From Paralichthys olivaceus (Eukaryota > Chordata > Actinopteri > Pleuronectiformes > Paralichthyidae), in the NCBI RefSeq assembly GCF_024713975.1, contig NC_091116.1, forward strand, positions 10,880,986-10,944,985: a stretch of 64,000 nucleotides of DNA, read 5' to 3'. Within the stretch, counting starts at the first letter, position 1; every line of letters starts with the position of its first letter. A program made the position numbers and the translations under genes. Shown piece after piece: positions 28,440-40,249 of the stretch. The notes below the pieces were generated by a model, which was not told where the DNA came from, did no database searches, and saw nothing but the letters and a program-made list of their open reading frames with translations.

Positions 28440-28810
28440 CCACCCCCGCGAGTCTACGTAACTTGGTCTATTCGAAGTTCCCCTTCTCCATATATCCCAT
28501 TGGAGTCCTCCACTTCCTGTTTGCCAGTCGGTACTTCCGCTTGGATGCGGAACTGCTTGGATCGGGAGCCCGTAGATCTTCACGAGGTGAATACTGTTTT
28601 AAATATCAACACAGTTATACACAGTTATCCACAGTTATTATATCTTCTGTGTGTTTGACGTGTCGCTGCACATTTTTCATTGTTCACTCGTGTTTTCGAG
28701 CAAAACGCGTCTCATTAGTTCCTCGTGTCGATGCTAAGCTAAGCTAGCTATCCCAAGCTAACCACACCTGAGCGCGTGTGAAATTCTCTTGTAAAACACT
28801 CGATCGCTTC
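28440..28810. repeat. Three-copy conserved repeat, copy 2
   Basis: Close to the copy at 61,190 (both lie in block S4) and a diverged relative of 16,181-16,560. CG-containing words such as cactcgtgttttcgagc and aaacgcgtctcatt stand out against the AT-rich flanks, as in a worn promoter or first exon. Confidence 0.6.
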
Positions 28811-28926
28811 TTTTGTCCTAAACTAACTAAAGTACGTCCACTTGAATAATGATCAGCTTTTCATTTCATCAATATCAAAGTAACACAAGTTCAATACGTG
28901 TTGATTTCATAGATTTGTATTGTGTA

Positions 28927-28929
<3 letters not shown>

Positions 28930-28960
<31 letters not shown>
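28930..28960. repeat. (AT)n microsatellite
   Basis: A short TA tract. In S4 copy 2 the corresponding tract (61,668-61,686) is the site where about 480 bp of extra sequence begins. Confidence 0.9.
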
Positions 28961-28961
<1 letters not shown>

Positions 28962-29250
28962 TTCACAATGCATAATCATTACATTGATATATATTGGACA
29001 TCATTATTGATATTCTTTTATCGCTCAGCCCTGATTTGACCTTTATTAAAATGTTAATGTCACCGTTTGAGCTCCCTGCTCCATTTAAATGTATTTTATA
29101 TGAACTAAAGTGTGTTCCTAAGGAAAGCTCGTATCATTTGTTTGCTATGTTTGCTACTGTCATTAGCTAGGGATGGAGGTAGAGGGAGCCAGTACGCTGG
29201 AGATGCCAGGAGCCCACAGACCCATCATTTGGTGACTATTGCTTGAAAAT

Positions 29251-30080
29251 AAAACAAACGACAGGAAGCTGAAGGTGTGAACAGTTGTTGATATGTGAGA
29301 ATGAGTAGAGATGTGAATGAAATCAGAAATAATGTTAGTGTTGAAGGTCACCAAGTAAATTGACTCAACTGCTGCAGTACTTGTCATAGAAATTGATGTT
29401 GTGTTGGTGAATGGCAGCAACTTTGTAGGTGGTGTAATTGTCACTCTTTTGGTTTGGTGGGTGTTGCACTCCACGTTTGTGTTGGTCACCTGTGTGAGTG
29501 TTGCGTGAAGGTAGCTTGAGTAACACCTGTTGTTTGATTTGTCCACCTCATGGTGGCAGCCATTTTGTGTGAAGTGACATTCCCTTGTGGTACAACTTGT
29601 GTGTCTGCCGCTCACTTTGAATCCAGCAGCAGTAATTAGTTGGCAAATGCATTGTAATGAATACACTGATTGTAGTTGTTAGTTAGTGAAATGTGATGCA
29701 AGTGTTGAATCATTGTTTTAAGGGTGGGGGTGTTTCCTGTAGTGTCCCTGTTTGTCTCTCGTCTCTCCTCTAGCTCCACTGTGATTAACTGATCAGTCAT
29801 CAATGAGGTGCATCTGGACGGTGGACTGAGGTTCTTGGAAACTCCTGTGTTAGCGTCAGAAGGTAGGTTTCCAGTGTGGAGACTGCTGGGCCTCATACAT
29901 TGTATTGTTCTCATCATGATTTGTATCAATGGTGTGATTTTACATGTTGTTTGCCTCATAGGGCCACATAATGAGTCCAGTTATCACAGCACATAATTGT
30001 TAAATGTTGTGTATGGGGGATATGGCAGCTGTCAATAAATCTAAAAATGAGGCTGTTTTTTTAAAAAAAAAAGAAAAAAA
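29251..30080 (+). other. Leader, copy 2 (deletion derivative)
   Basis: Formed from the equivalents of 18,881-19,030 and 20,366-21,041 joined directly. The exon after tctcctctag (about 29,774-29,862), its cagaag|gtaggt donor and the exon beginning after gcctcatag (about 29,962) with its AATAAA are all kept. The first exon and its donor are lost. It runs straight into array unit 1 through an A/T-rich bridge (30,055-30,080). Confidence 0.6.
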
Positions 30081-31789
30081 AGCAGTGTCTGCATTGTTCT
30101 TTACAAAGTCAAACATTAATTGTATGAAGTGAAAAATGCTTGAAGATGTGTCTTGTCTGTGAATCACTGAAGTTGTATTTAGTTGTACAAGCAGTGTGTT
30201 TGAGAACTGCTTCACATGTGTGTTGCATGGAGTCGACCAAGTTGCGTCACCTGTGTACAGGTATTGTAGTCCAGGATGATCGGAGTGGCCACTCCATTAT
30301 GTTAGTGTTGTTGGATGTTGAAGATGCTGCGTGCTTACTTGTGTGTTTGGGGTGGTTGTCTTGTTGAAACACACATTTGAAGGGTGTCTCCTCTTTGGCA
30401 TAAGTCAACATGATGTCTTGAAGTATTGTGCTTGTGCCACCATGCTTCACAGTGTTCTGTGGTTTGAACAGTGTTGCCTTCATCACTCCACAAAATGTTG
30501 TGGTATTTTCCTTTAAGGAAAATTGTAACCTTTTCAGCACATGTTGATTTTTCAACAATGGGACTTTGCGTAGGTGTCATTTTGGTTATTGTTTGATTCA
30601 TCTGAATGGTAGTGTACTGTTGTCTTCCACGTCTTTGTGGTTTTGGTTGCTATTTTAAAGGATTTGAGATGATTGTAGTTGAGCGGTTAGTACTTTTCTG
30701 GTTGTCTTGATACTTTTGAATCAAAGTATGCTGTTGTTGTGAACAATGACCCATGTTCCAGTGATTTTCAGACAAATGCACTAGAACTAGCATGTAGAAC
30801 ATTTGCTGCCTTGGTCCTTAAATGAGGGCCAGCTGTTTGACTTGAGTAATAGAACTCCACACTGCTGTTATTTTGAACACAATGACTGTTGTTGAAAGTG
30901 GTGAAATTGTGTTAGGGTTCTGTCTTGTCATGCCTCTGTCAAAATAGAAAGGTGATTGTTCAGCCAGGAAAAGTCCCAGGTGAGTATGTTTCTATTCTTT
31001 TCTCTTCTCAAAAATCTATTGGGTGAACCTGCATGGTTTTCTAAATAGTAATTTAGTTTTGTGTAAGTCCAGTTTTTGTATGAATGCCACACAGTGTTTG
31101 CTAAATGAGACCCTTGATTGTTTTGTCTGTCATACAGGGCCGATGAGGACAGCGGCTCACTCGTTAGGTGGAGCGATGTTGTTTGAGGTAAGTAATGTAT
31201 TAAGAGCAAATAGTCTGAATAATCTGTACACACTGACGTTGTTAAAAATAAAGACGACCACTTCTTTCCTCTTTCAGACATTGTACTGAAAGTCCTTGGT
31301 GGTGGGAGGGAACCACATGGAAAATGGTGAGTTTGATCTAAAATAGATTATCAGCTTTTAAAGATTGTTGTTTAGCAGCAAGTAGGTATGTGTTCCTCCA
31401 GGTGAGCCATAAGTCCTGGTTACTGTATGTCCTTCATGTGTTTCAGGTGTTATTGTGTCTACCAGGTTGTACTTCATGTGGACCTAAGAAACCTCTAAGC
31501 TGTTCCACCAGTGTTACTGAGGATCAACAGTGGTAAGTGGTTGTACAGTTCAGTGTTTGTTCATTAAATCAAAAGAGACTTTATATTAATGTGTGTTTGT
31601 AAACCATGTCATGTGTTACAGGTTTGTTGAAGCACCTGGATTGTGTCACTGCTGGATTTGTGAGTAGATTTGAACAGTTATTGTTTGAATGTAGTTGATC
31701 TATTGCTGCTTGTTCCATGTGAGAAGTAGAGTTGTGTTCAAAGTAATAGCAGTGTGTTTTAAACAATATAATAAAATAAAATAAAAGAT
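30081..31789 (+). repeat. Array unit 1 (1,709 bp)
   Basis: Full type, adjoining the leader. The Tc1-like right terminal repeat is at 30,858-30,882 (cacactgctgttattttgaa). The left terminal repeat of the next element is at 31,732-31,756. All splice signals A to E are intact. Confidence 0.95.
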
Positions 31790-32588
31790 AGCAGTGTCTG
31801 CATTGGTCTTTACAAAGTCAAACATTAATTGTATGAAGGGAAAAATGCTCGAAGATGTGTCTTGTCTGTGAATCACTGAAGTTGTATTTAGTTGTACGAG
31901 CAGTGTGTTTGAGAACTGCTTCACATGTGTGTTGCATGGAGTCGACCAAGTTGCGTCACCTGTGTACAGGTATTGTAGTCCAGGATGATCGGAGTGGCCA
32001 CTCTATAATGTTAGTGTTGTTGGATGTTGAAGATGCTGTGCTTACTTGTGTGTTTGGGGTGGTTGTCTCGTTGAAACACACATTTGAAGGGTGTCTCCTC
32101 TTTGGCATAAGGCAACACAATGTCTTGAAGTATTGTGCCTGTGCCATCATGCTTCACAGTGTTCTGTGGTTTGAACAGTGTTGCCTTCATCACTCCACAA
32201 AATGTTGTGGTATTGTCCTTTAAGGAAAATTGTAACCTCTTCAGCACATGTTGATTTTTCAACAATTAGACTTTGCGTAGGTGTCATTTTGGTTATTGTT
32301 TGATTCATCTGAATGGTAGTGTTCTGTTGTCTTCCACGTCTTTGTGGTTTTGGTTGCTATTTTAAAGGATTTGAGATGATTGAAGTTGAGCGGTTTGTAC
32401 TTTTCTGGTTTTTTGATACTTTTGAATCAAAGTATGCGGTTGTTGTGAACAATGACCCATGTTCCAGTGATTTTCAGACAAATGCACTAGAACTAGCATG
32501 TAGAACATTTGCTGCCTTGGTCCTTAAATGAGGGCCACCTGTTTGACTTGAGTAATAGAACTCCACACTGCTGTTATTTTGAACACAA
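31732..32588 (-). mobile_element. Tc1/mariner-like relic (representative copy)
   Basis: 857 bp between 25-bp inverted terminal repeats (31,732-31,756 and 32,564-32,588, about two mismatches). On the minus strand, transposase remnants are clear: LWSDEGNTVQ (catalytic-domain SDE region), TVKHGGTSTILQDIM and CVFQQDNHPKHTSKH (the QQDNDPKHTSK motif with the second catalytic Asp), then NIMEWP. The reading frame is broken by frameshifts. Most of the N-terminal DNA-binding part and the last third of the enzyme are missing. One such relic sits in every unit, so it was captured before the array expanded. It cannot move by itself. Confidence 0.85.
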
Positions 32589-33489
32589 TGACTGTTGTTG
32601 AAAGTGGTGAAATTGTGTTAGGGTTGTGTCTTGTCATGCCTCTGTCACAATAGAAAGGTGATTGTTCAGCCAGGAAAAGTCCCAGGTGAGTATGTTTCTA
32701 TTCTTTTCTCTTCTCAAAAATCTATTGGGTGAACCTGCATGGTTTTCTAAATAGTAATTTAGTTTTGTGTAAGTCCAGTTTTTGTATGAATGCCACAAAG
32801 TGTTTGCTAAATGAGACCCTTGATTGTTTTGTCTGTCATACAGGGCCGATGAGGACAGCGGCTTGTTAGGTGGAGCGATGTTGTTTGAGGTAAGTAATGT
32901 ATTAAGAGCAAATCGTCTGAATAATCTGTACACACTGACGTTGTTAAAAATAAAGACGACCACTTCTTTCCTCTTTCAGACATTGTACTGAAAGTCCTTG
33001 GTGGTGGGAGGGAACCACATGGAAAATGGTGAGTTTGATCTAAAATAGATTATCAGCTTTTAAAGATTGTTGTTTAGCAGCAAGTAGGTATGTGTTCCTC
33101 CAGGTAAGCCATAAGTCCTGGTTACTGTATGTCCTTCATCCTTTTCAGGTGTTATTGTGTCTACCAGGTTGTACTTCATGTGGACCTAAGAAACCTCTAA
33201 GCTGTTCCACCAGTGTTACTGAGGATCAACAGTGGTAAGTGGTTGTACAGTTCAGTGTTTGTTCATTAAATCAAAAGAGACTTTATATTAATGTGTGTTT
33301 GTAAACCATGTCATGTGTTACAGGTTTGTTGAAGCACCTGGATTGTGTCACTGCTGGATTTGTGAGTAGATTTGAACAGTTATTGTTTGAATGTAGTTGA
33401 TCTATTGCTGCTTGTTCCATGTGAGATGTAGAGTTGTGTTCAAAATAATAGCAGTGTGTTAATAAAAAATAAATAAATAAATAAAAGAT
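31790..33489 (+). repeat. Array unit 2 (1,700 bp)
   Basis: Exon B is 4 nt shorter here (cggcttgttagg instead of cggctcactcgttagg), so its length is 46 nt, and 4 nt are missing in the Tc1-like half at about 32,038. The exon D acceptor is of the cttcatccttttcag form. Confidence 0.95.
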
Positions 33490-35185
33490 AGCAGTGTCTG
33501 CATTGTTCTTTACAAAGTCAAACATTTATTGTATGAAGGGAAAAATGCTTGAAGATGTGTCTTGTCTGTGAATCACTGAAGTTGTATTTAGTTGTACAAG
33601 CAGTGTGTTTGAGAACTGCTTCACATGTGTGTTGCATGGAGTCGACCAAGTTGCGTCACCTGTGTACAGGTATTGTAGTCCAGGATGATTGGAGTGGCCA
33701 CTCCATTATGTTAGTGTTGTTGGATGTTGAAGATGCTGTGTGCTTACTTGTGTGTTTGGGGTGGTTGTCTTGTTGAAACACACATTTGAAGGGTGTCTCC
33801 TCTTTGGCATAAGTCAACATGATGTCTTGAAGTATTGTGCTTGTGCCACCATGCTTCACAGTGTTCTGTGGTTTGAACAGTGTTGCCTTCATCACTCCAT
33901 AAAATGTTGTGGTATTTTCCTTTAAGGAAAATTGTAACCTTTTCAGCAGATGTTGATTTTTCAACAATTGGACTTTGCGTAGGTGTCATTTTGGGTATTG
34001 TTTGATTCATCTGAATGGTAGTGTACTGTTGTCTTCCACGTCTTTGTGGTTTTGGTTGCTATTTTAAAGGATTTGAGATGATTGAAGTTGAGCAGTTTGT
34101 ACTTTTCTGGTTGTGTTGATACTTTTGAATCAAAGTATGCTGTTGTTTTGAACAATGACCCATGTTCCAGTGATTTTCAGACAAATGCACTAGAACTAGC
34201 ATGTAGAACATTTGCTGCCTTGGTCCTTAAATGACGGCCACCTGTTTGACTTGAGTAATAGAACTCCACACTGCTGTTCTTTTGAACACAATGACTGTTG
34301 TTGAAAGTGGTGAAATTGTGTTAGGGTTGTGTCTTGTCATGCCTCTGTCACAATAGAAAGGTGATTGTTCAGCCAGGAAAAGTCCCAGGTGAGTATGTTT
34401 CTATTCTTTTCTCTTCTCAAAAATCTATTGGGTGAACCTGCATGGTTTTCTAAATAGTAATTTAGTTTTGTGTAAGTCCAGTTTTTGTATGAATGCCACA
34501 CAGTGTTTGCTAAATGAGACCCTTGATTGTTTTGTCTGTCATACAGGGCCGATGAGGACAGCGGCTCACTCGTTAGGTGGAGCGATGTTGTTTGAGGTAA
34601 GTAATGTATTAAGAGCAAATAGTCTGAATAATCTGTACACACTGACGTTGTTAAAAATAAAGACGACCACTTCTTTCCTCTTTCAGACATTGTACTGAAA
34701 GTCCTTGGTGGTGGGAGGGAACCACATGGAAAATGGTGAGTTTGATCTAAAATAGATTATCAGCTTTTAAAGATTGTTGTTTAGCAGCAAGTAGGTATGT
34801 GTTCCTCCAGGTGAGCCATAAGTCCTGGTTACTGTATGTCCTTCATCCTTTTCAGGTGTTATTGTGTCTACCAGGTTGTACTTCATGTGGACCTAAGAAA
34901 CCTCTAAGCTGTTCCACCAGTGTTACTGAGGATCAACAGTGGTAAGTGGTTGTACAGTTCAGTGTTTGTTCATTAAATCAAAGGTGACTTTATATTAATG
35001 TGTGTTTGTAAACCATGTCATGTGTTACAGGTTTGTTGAAGCACCTGGATTGTGTCACTGCTGGATTTGTGAGTAGATTTGAACAGTTATTGTTTGAATG
35101 TATTTGATCTATTGCTGCTTGTTCCATGTGAGATGTAGAGTTGTGTTCAGAATAATAGCAGTGTGTTAATAAAAAAATAAAAGAT
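33490..35185 (+). repeat. Array unit 3 (1,696 bp)
   Basis: Full type with all splice signals: B 34,547-34,596, C 34,687-34,735, D 34,856-34,941, E from 35,031. The A-rich tract preceding it is an (AATA)n version. Confidence 0.95.
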
Positions 35186-36869
35186 AGCAGTGTCTGCATT
35201 GGTCTTTACAAAGTCAAACATTTATTGTATGAAGGGAAAAATGCTTGAAGATGTGTCTTGTCTGTGAATCACTGAAGTTGTATTTAGTTGTACAAGCAGT
35301 GTGTTTGAGAACTGCTTCACATGTGTGTTGCATGGAGTCGACCAAGTTGCGTCACCTGTGTACAGGTATTGTAGTCCAGGGTGATCGGAGTGGCCACTCC
35401 ATTATGTTAGTGTTGTTGGATGTTGAAGATGCTGCGTGCTTACTTGTGTGTTTGGGGTGGTTGTCTTGTTGAAACACACATTTGAAGGGTGTCTCCTCTT
35501 TGGCATAAGTCAACATGATGTCTTGAAGTATTGTGCTTGTGCCACCATGCTTCACAGTGTTCTGTGGTTTGAACAGTGTTGCCTTCATCACTCCATAAAA
35601 TGTTGTGGTATTTTCCTTTAAGGAAAATTGTAACCTTTTCAGCAGATGTTGATTTTTCAACAATTGGACTTTGCGTAGGTGTCATTTTGGGTATTGTTTG
35701 ATTCATCTGAATGGTAGTGTACTGTTGTCTTCCACGTCTTTGTGGTTTTGGTTGCTATTTTAAAGGATTTGAGATGATTGAAGTTGAGCAGTTTGTACTT
35801 TTCTGGTTGTGTTGATACTTTTGAATCAAAGTATGCTGTTGTTTTGAACAATGACCCATGTTCCAGTGATTTTCAGACAAATGCACTAGAACTAGCATGT
35901 AGAACATTTGCTGCCTTGGTCCTTAAATGACGGCCACCTGTTTGACTTGAGTAATAGAACTCCACACTGCTGTTCTTTTGAACACAATGACTGTTGTTGA
36001 AAGTGGTGAAATTGTGTTAGGGTTGTGTCTTGTCATGCCTCTGTCACAATAGAAAGGTGATTGTTCAGCCAGGAAAAGTCCCAGGTGAGTATGTTTCTAT
36101 TCTTTTCTCTTCTCAAAAATCTATTGGGTGAACCTGCATGGTTTTCTAATTTGTAATTTAGTTTTGTGTAAGTCCAGTTTTTGTATGAATGCCACACAGT
36201 GTTTGCTAAATGAGACCCTTGATTGTTTTGTCTGTCATACAGGGCCGATGAGGACAGCGGCTCACTCGTTAGGTGGAGCGATGTTGTTTGAGGTAAGTAA
36301 TGTATTAAGAGCAAATAGTCTGAATAATCTGTACACACTGACGTTGTTAAAAATAAAGACGACCACTTCTTTCCTCTTTCAGACATTGTACTGAAAGTCC
36401 TTGGTGGTGGGAGGGAACCACATGGAAAATGGTGAGTGTGATTTAAAATAGGTATTGAGCTTTTAAAGATTGTTGTTTAGCAGCAAGTAGGTATGTGTTC
36501 CTCCAGGTGAGCCATAAGTCCTGGTTACTGTATGTTAATGTGTTATTGTGTCTAGCAGGTTGTACTTCATGTGGACCTAAGAAAACTCTAAGCTGTTCCA
36601 CCAGTGTTACTGAGGATCAACAGTGGTAAGTGGTTGTACAGTTCAGTGTTTGTTCATTAAATCAAAGGTGACTTTATATTAATGTGTGTTTGTGAACCAT
36701 GTCATGTGTTACAGGTTTGTTGAAGCACCTGGATTGTGTCACTGCTGGATTTGTGAGTAGATTTGAACAGTTATTGTTTGAATGTATTTGATCTATTGCT
36801 GCTTGTTCCATGTGAGATGTAGAGTTGTGTTCAGAATAATAGCAGTGTGTTAATAAAAAAATAAAAGAT
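35186..36869 (+). repeat. Array unit 4 (1,684 bp)
   Basis: The cttcat...tttcag acceptor before exon D is lost: the sequence runs tatgttaatgtgttattg. A new tctagcag lies 17 nt into the old exon and could serve instead. The word after exon B differs slightly from its neighbours. Confidence 0.95.
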
Positions 36870-38553
36870 AGCAGTGTCTGCATTGGTCTTTACAAAGTCA
36901 AACATTAATTGTATGAAGGGAAAAATGCTAGAAGATGTGTCTTGTCTGTGAATCACTGAAGTTGTATTTAGTTGTACGAGCAGTGTGTTTGAGAACTGCT
37001 TCACATGTGTGTTGCATGGAGTCGACCAAGTTGCATCACCTGTGTACAGGTATTGTAGTCCAGGATGATCGGAGTGGCCACTCCATTATGTTAGTGTTGT
37101 TGGATGTTGAAGATGCTGCGTGCTTACTTGTGTGTTTGGGGTGGTTGTCTTGTTGAAACACACATTTGAAGGGTGTCTCCTCTTTGGCATAAGTCAACAT
37201 GATGTCTTGAAGTATTGTGCCTGTGCCATCATGCTTCACAGTGTTCTGTGGTTTGAACAGTGTTGCCTTCATCACTCCACAAAATGTTGTGGTATTTTCC
37301 TTTACTGAAAATTGTAACCTCTTCAGCACATGTTGATTTTTCAACAATTGGACTTTGCGTAGGTGTCATTTTGGTTATTGTTTGATTCATCTGAATGGTA
37401 GTGTACTGTTGTCTTCCACGTCTTTGTGGTTTTGGTTGCTATTTTAAAGGATTTGAGATGATTGAAGTTGAGCAGTTTGTACTTTTCTGGTTGTGTTGAT
37501 ACTTTTGAATCAAAGTATGCTGTTGTTTTGAACAATGACCCATGTTCCAGTGATTTTCAGACAAATGCACTAGAACTAGCATGTAGAACATTTGCTGCCT
37601 TGGTCCTTAAATGAGGGCCACCTGTTTGACTTGAGTAATAGAACTCCACACTGCTGTTATTTTGAACACAATGACTGTTGTTGAAAGTGGTGAAATTGTG
37701 TTATGGTTGTGTCTTGTCATGCCTCTGTCACAATAGAAAGGTGATTGTTCAGCCAGGAAAAGTCCCAGGTGAGTATGTTTCTATTCTTTTCTCTTCTCAA
37801 AAATCTATTGGGTGAACCTGCATGGTTTTCTAAATAGTAATTTAGTTTTGTGTAAGTCCAGTTTTTGTATGAATGCCACACAGTGTTTGCTAAATGAGAC
37901 CCTTGATTGTTTTGTCTGTCATACAGGGCCGATGAGGACAGCGGCTCACTCGTTAGGTGGAGCGATGTTGTTTGAGGTAAGTAATGTATTAAGAGCAAAT
38001 AGTCTGAATAATCTGTACACACTGACGTTGTTAAAAATAAAGACGACCACTTCTTTCCTCTTTCAGACATTGTACTGAAAGTCCTTGGTGGTGGGAGGGA
38101 ACCACATGGAAAATGGTGAGTTTGATCTAAAATAGATTATCAGCTTTTAAAGATTGTTGTTTAGCAGCAAGTAGGTATGTGTTCCTCCAGGTGAGCCATA
38201 AGTCCTGGTTACTGTATGTTAATGTGTTATTGTGTCTAGCAGGTTGTACTTCATGTGGACCTAAGAAAACTCTCAGCTGTTCCACCAGTGTTACTGAGGA
38301 TCAACAGTGGTAAGTGGTTGTACAGTTCAGTGTTTGTTCATTAAATCAAAGGTGACTTTATATTAATGTGTGTTTGTGAACCATGTCATGTGTTACAGGT
38401 TTGTTGAAGCACCTGGATTGTGTCACTGCTGGATTTGTGAGTAGATTTGAACAGTTATTGTTTGAATGTATTTGATCTATTGCTGCTTGTTCCATGTGAG
38501 ATGTAGAGTTGTGTTCAGAATAATAGCAGTGTGTTAATAAAAAAATAAAAGAT
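36870..38553 (+). repeat. Array unit 5 (1,684 bp)
   Basis: Has the same exon D acceptor loss as unit 4 and the same length, so the two are direct duplicates. A ctctcagctg variant lies inside exon D. Confidence 0.95.
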
Positions 38554-40249
38554 AGCAGTGTCTGCATTGGTCTTTACAAAGTCAAACATTAATTGTATGA
38601 AGGGAAAAATGCTAGAAGATGTGTCTTGTCTGTGAATCACTGAAGTTGTATTTAGTTGTACGAGCAGTGTGTTTGAGAACTGCTTCACATGTGTGTTGCA
38701 TGGAGTCGACCAAGTTGCGTCACCTGTGTACAGGTATTGTAGTCCAGGATGATCGGAGTGGCCACTCCATTATGTTAGTGTTGTTGGATGTTGAAGATGC
38801 TGCGTGCTTACTTGTGTGTTTGGGGTGGTTGTCTTGTTGAAACACACATTTGAAGGGTGTCTCCTCTTTGGCATAAGTCAACATGATGTCTTGAAGTATT
38901 GTGCCTGTGCCATCATGCTTCACAGTGTTCTGTGGTTTGAACAGTGTTGCCTTCATCACTCCACAAAATGTTGTGGTATTTTCCTTTACTGAAAATTGTA
39001 ACCTCTTCAGCACATGTTGATTTTTCAACAATGGGACTTTGCGTAGGTGTCATTTTGGTTATTGTTTGATTCATCTGAATGGTAGTGTACTGTTGTCTTC
39101 CACGTCTTTGTGGTTTTGGTTGCTATTTTAAAGGATTTGAGATGATTGAAGTTGAGCAGTTTGTACTTTTCTGGTTGTGTTGATACTTTTGAATCAAAGT
39201 ATGCGGTTGTTTTGAACAATGACCCATGTTCCAGTGATTTTCAGACAAATGCACTAGAACTAGCATGTAGAACATTTGCTGCCTTGGTCCTTAAATGACG
39301 GCCACCTGTTTGACTTGAGTAATAGAACTCCACACTGCTGTTATTTTGAACACAATGACTGTTGTTGAAAGTGGTGAAATTGTGTTAGGGTTGTGTCTTG
39401 TCATGCCTCTGTCACAATAGAAAGGTGATTGTTCAGCCAGGAAAAGTCCCAGGTGAGTATGTTTCTATTCTTTTCTCTTCTCAAAAATCTATTGGGTGAA
39501 CCTGCATGGTTTTCTAAATAGTAATTTAGTTTTGTGTAAGTCCAGTTTTTGTATGAATGCCACACAGTGTTTGCTAAATGAGACCCTTGATTGTTTTGTC
39601 TGTCATACAGGGCCGATGAGGACAGCGGCTCACTCGTTAGGTGGAGCGATGTTGTTTGAGGTAAGTAATGTATTAAGAGCAAATAGTCTGAATAATCTGT
39701 ACACACTGACGTTGTTAAAAATAAAGACGACCACTTCTTTCCTCTTTCAGACATTGTACTGAAAGTCCTTGGTGGTGGGAGGGAACCACATGGAAAATGG
39801 TGAGTTTGATCTAAAATAGATTATCAGCTTTTAAAGATTGTTGTTTAGCAGCAAGTAGGTATGTGTTCCTCCAGGTGAGCCATAAGTCCTGGTTACTGTA
39901 TGTCCTTCATCCTTTTCAGGTGTTATTGTGTCTACCAGGTTGTACTTCATGTGGACCTAAGAAACCTCTAAGCTGTTCCACCAGTGTTACTGAGGATCAA
40001 CAGTGGTAAGTGGTTGTACAGTTCAGTGTTTGTTCATTAAATCAAAGGTGACTTTATATTAATGTGTGTTTGTGAACCATGTCATGTGTTACAGGTTTGT
40101 TGAAGCACCTGGATTGTGTCACTGCTGGATTTGTGAGTAGATTTGAACAGTTATTGTTTGAATGTATTTGATCTATTGCTGCTTGTTCCATGTGAGATGT
40201 AGAGTTGTGTTCAGAATAATAGCAGTGTGTTAATAAAAAAATAAAAGAT
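38554..40249 (+). repeat. Array unit 6 (1,696 bp)
   Basis: The exon D acceptor is present again. The first part matches unit 5, so the boundary of the variant block lies inside this unit. Confidence 0.95.

Larger units (their letters stand above)
25336..29250. repeat. Block S4, copy 1
   Basis: About 3.9 kb of mostly unique-looking DNA, repeated at 59,054-62,468 with high identity. It includes the gcgacacggatgagagcgaa start, an AT-rich centre and the three-copy repeat at 28,440. About 1.0 kb here (26,352-27,365) is missing from copy 2, with a join at aaatgcaag/tttcaga words. Apart from the small minus-strand frame at 27,680-27,796, I see no gene. Some parts (26,760-27,300) look like ordinary intron or conserved non-coding DNA. 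Confidence 0.85.

Noticed and set aside
30977-31621. snoRNA genes in the short introns of the array unit
   Set aside because: The unit layout recalls snoRNA host genes, so I looked for C/D boxes (RTGATGA with CTGA) and H/ACA boxes. I found no properly spaced pair.
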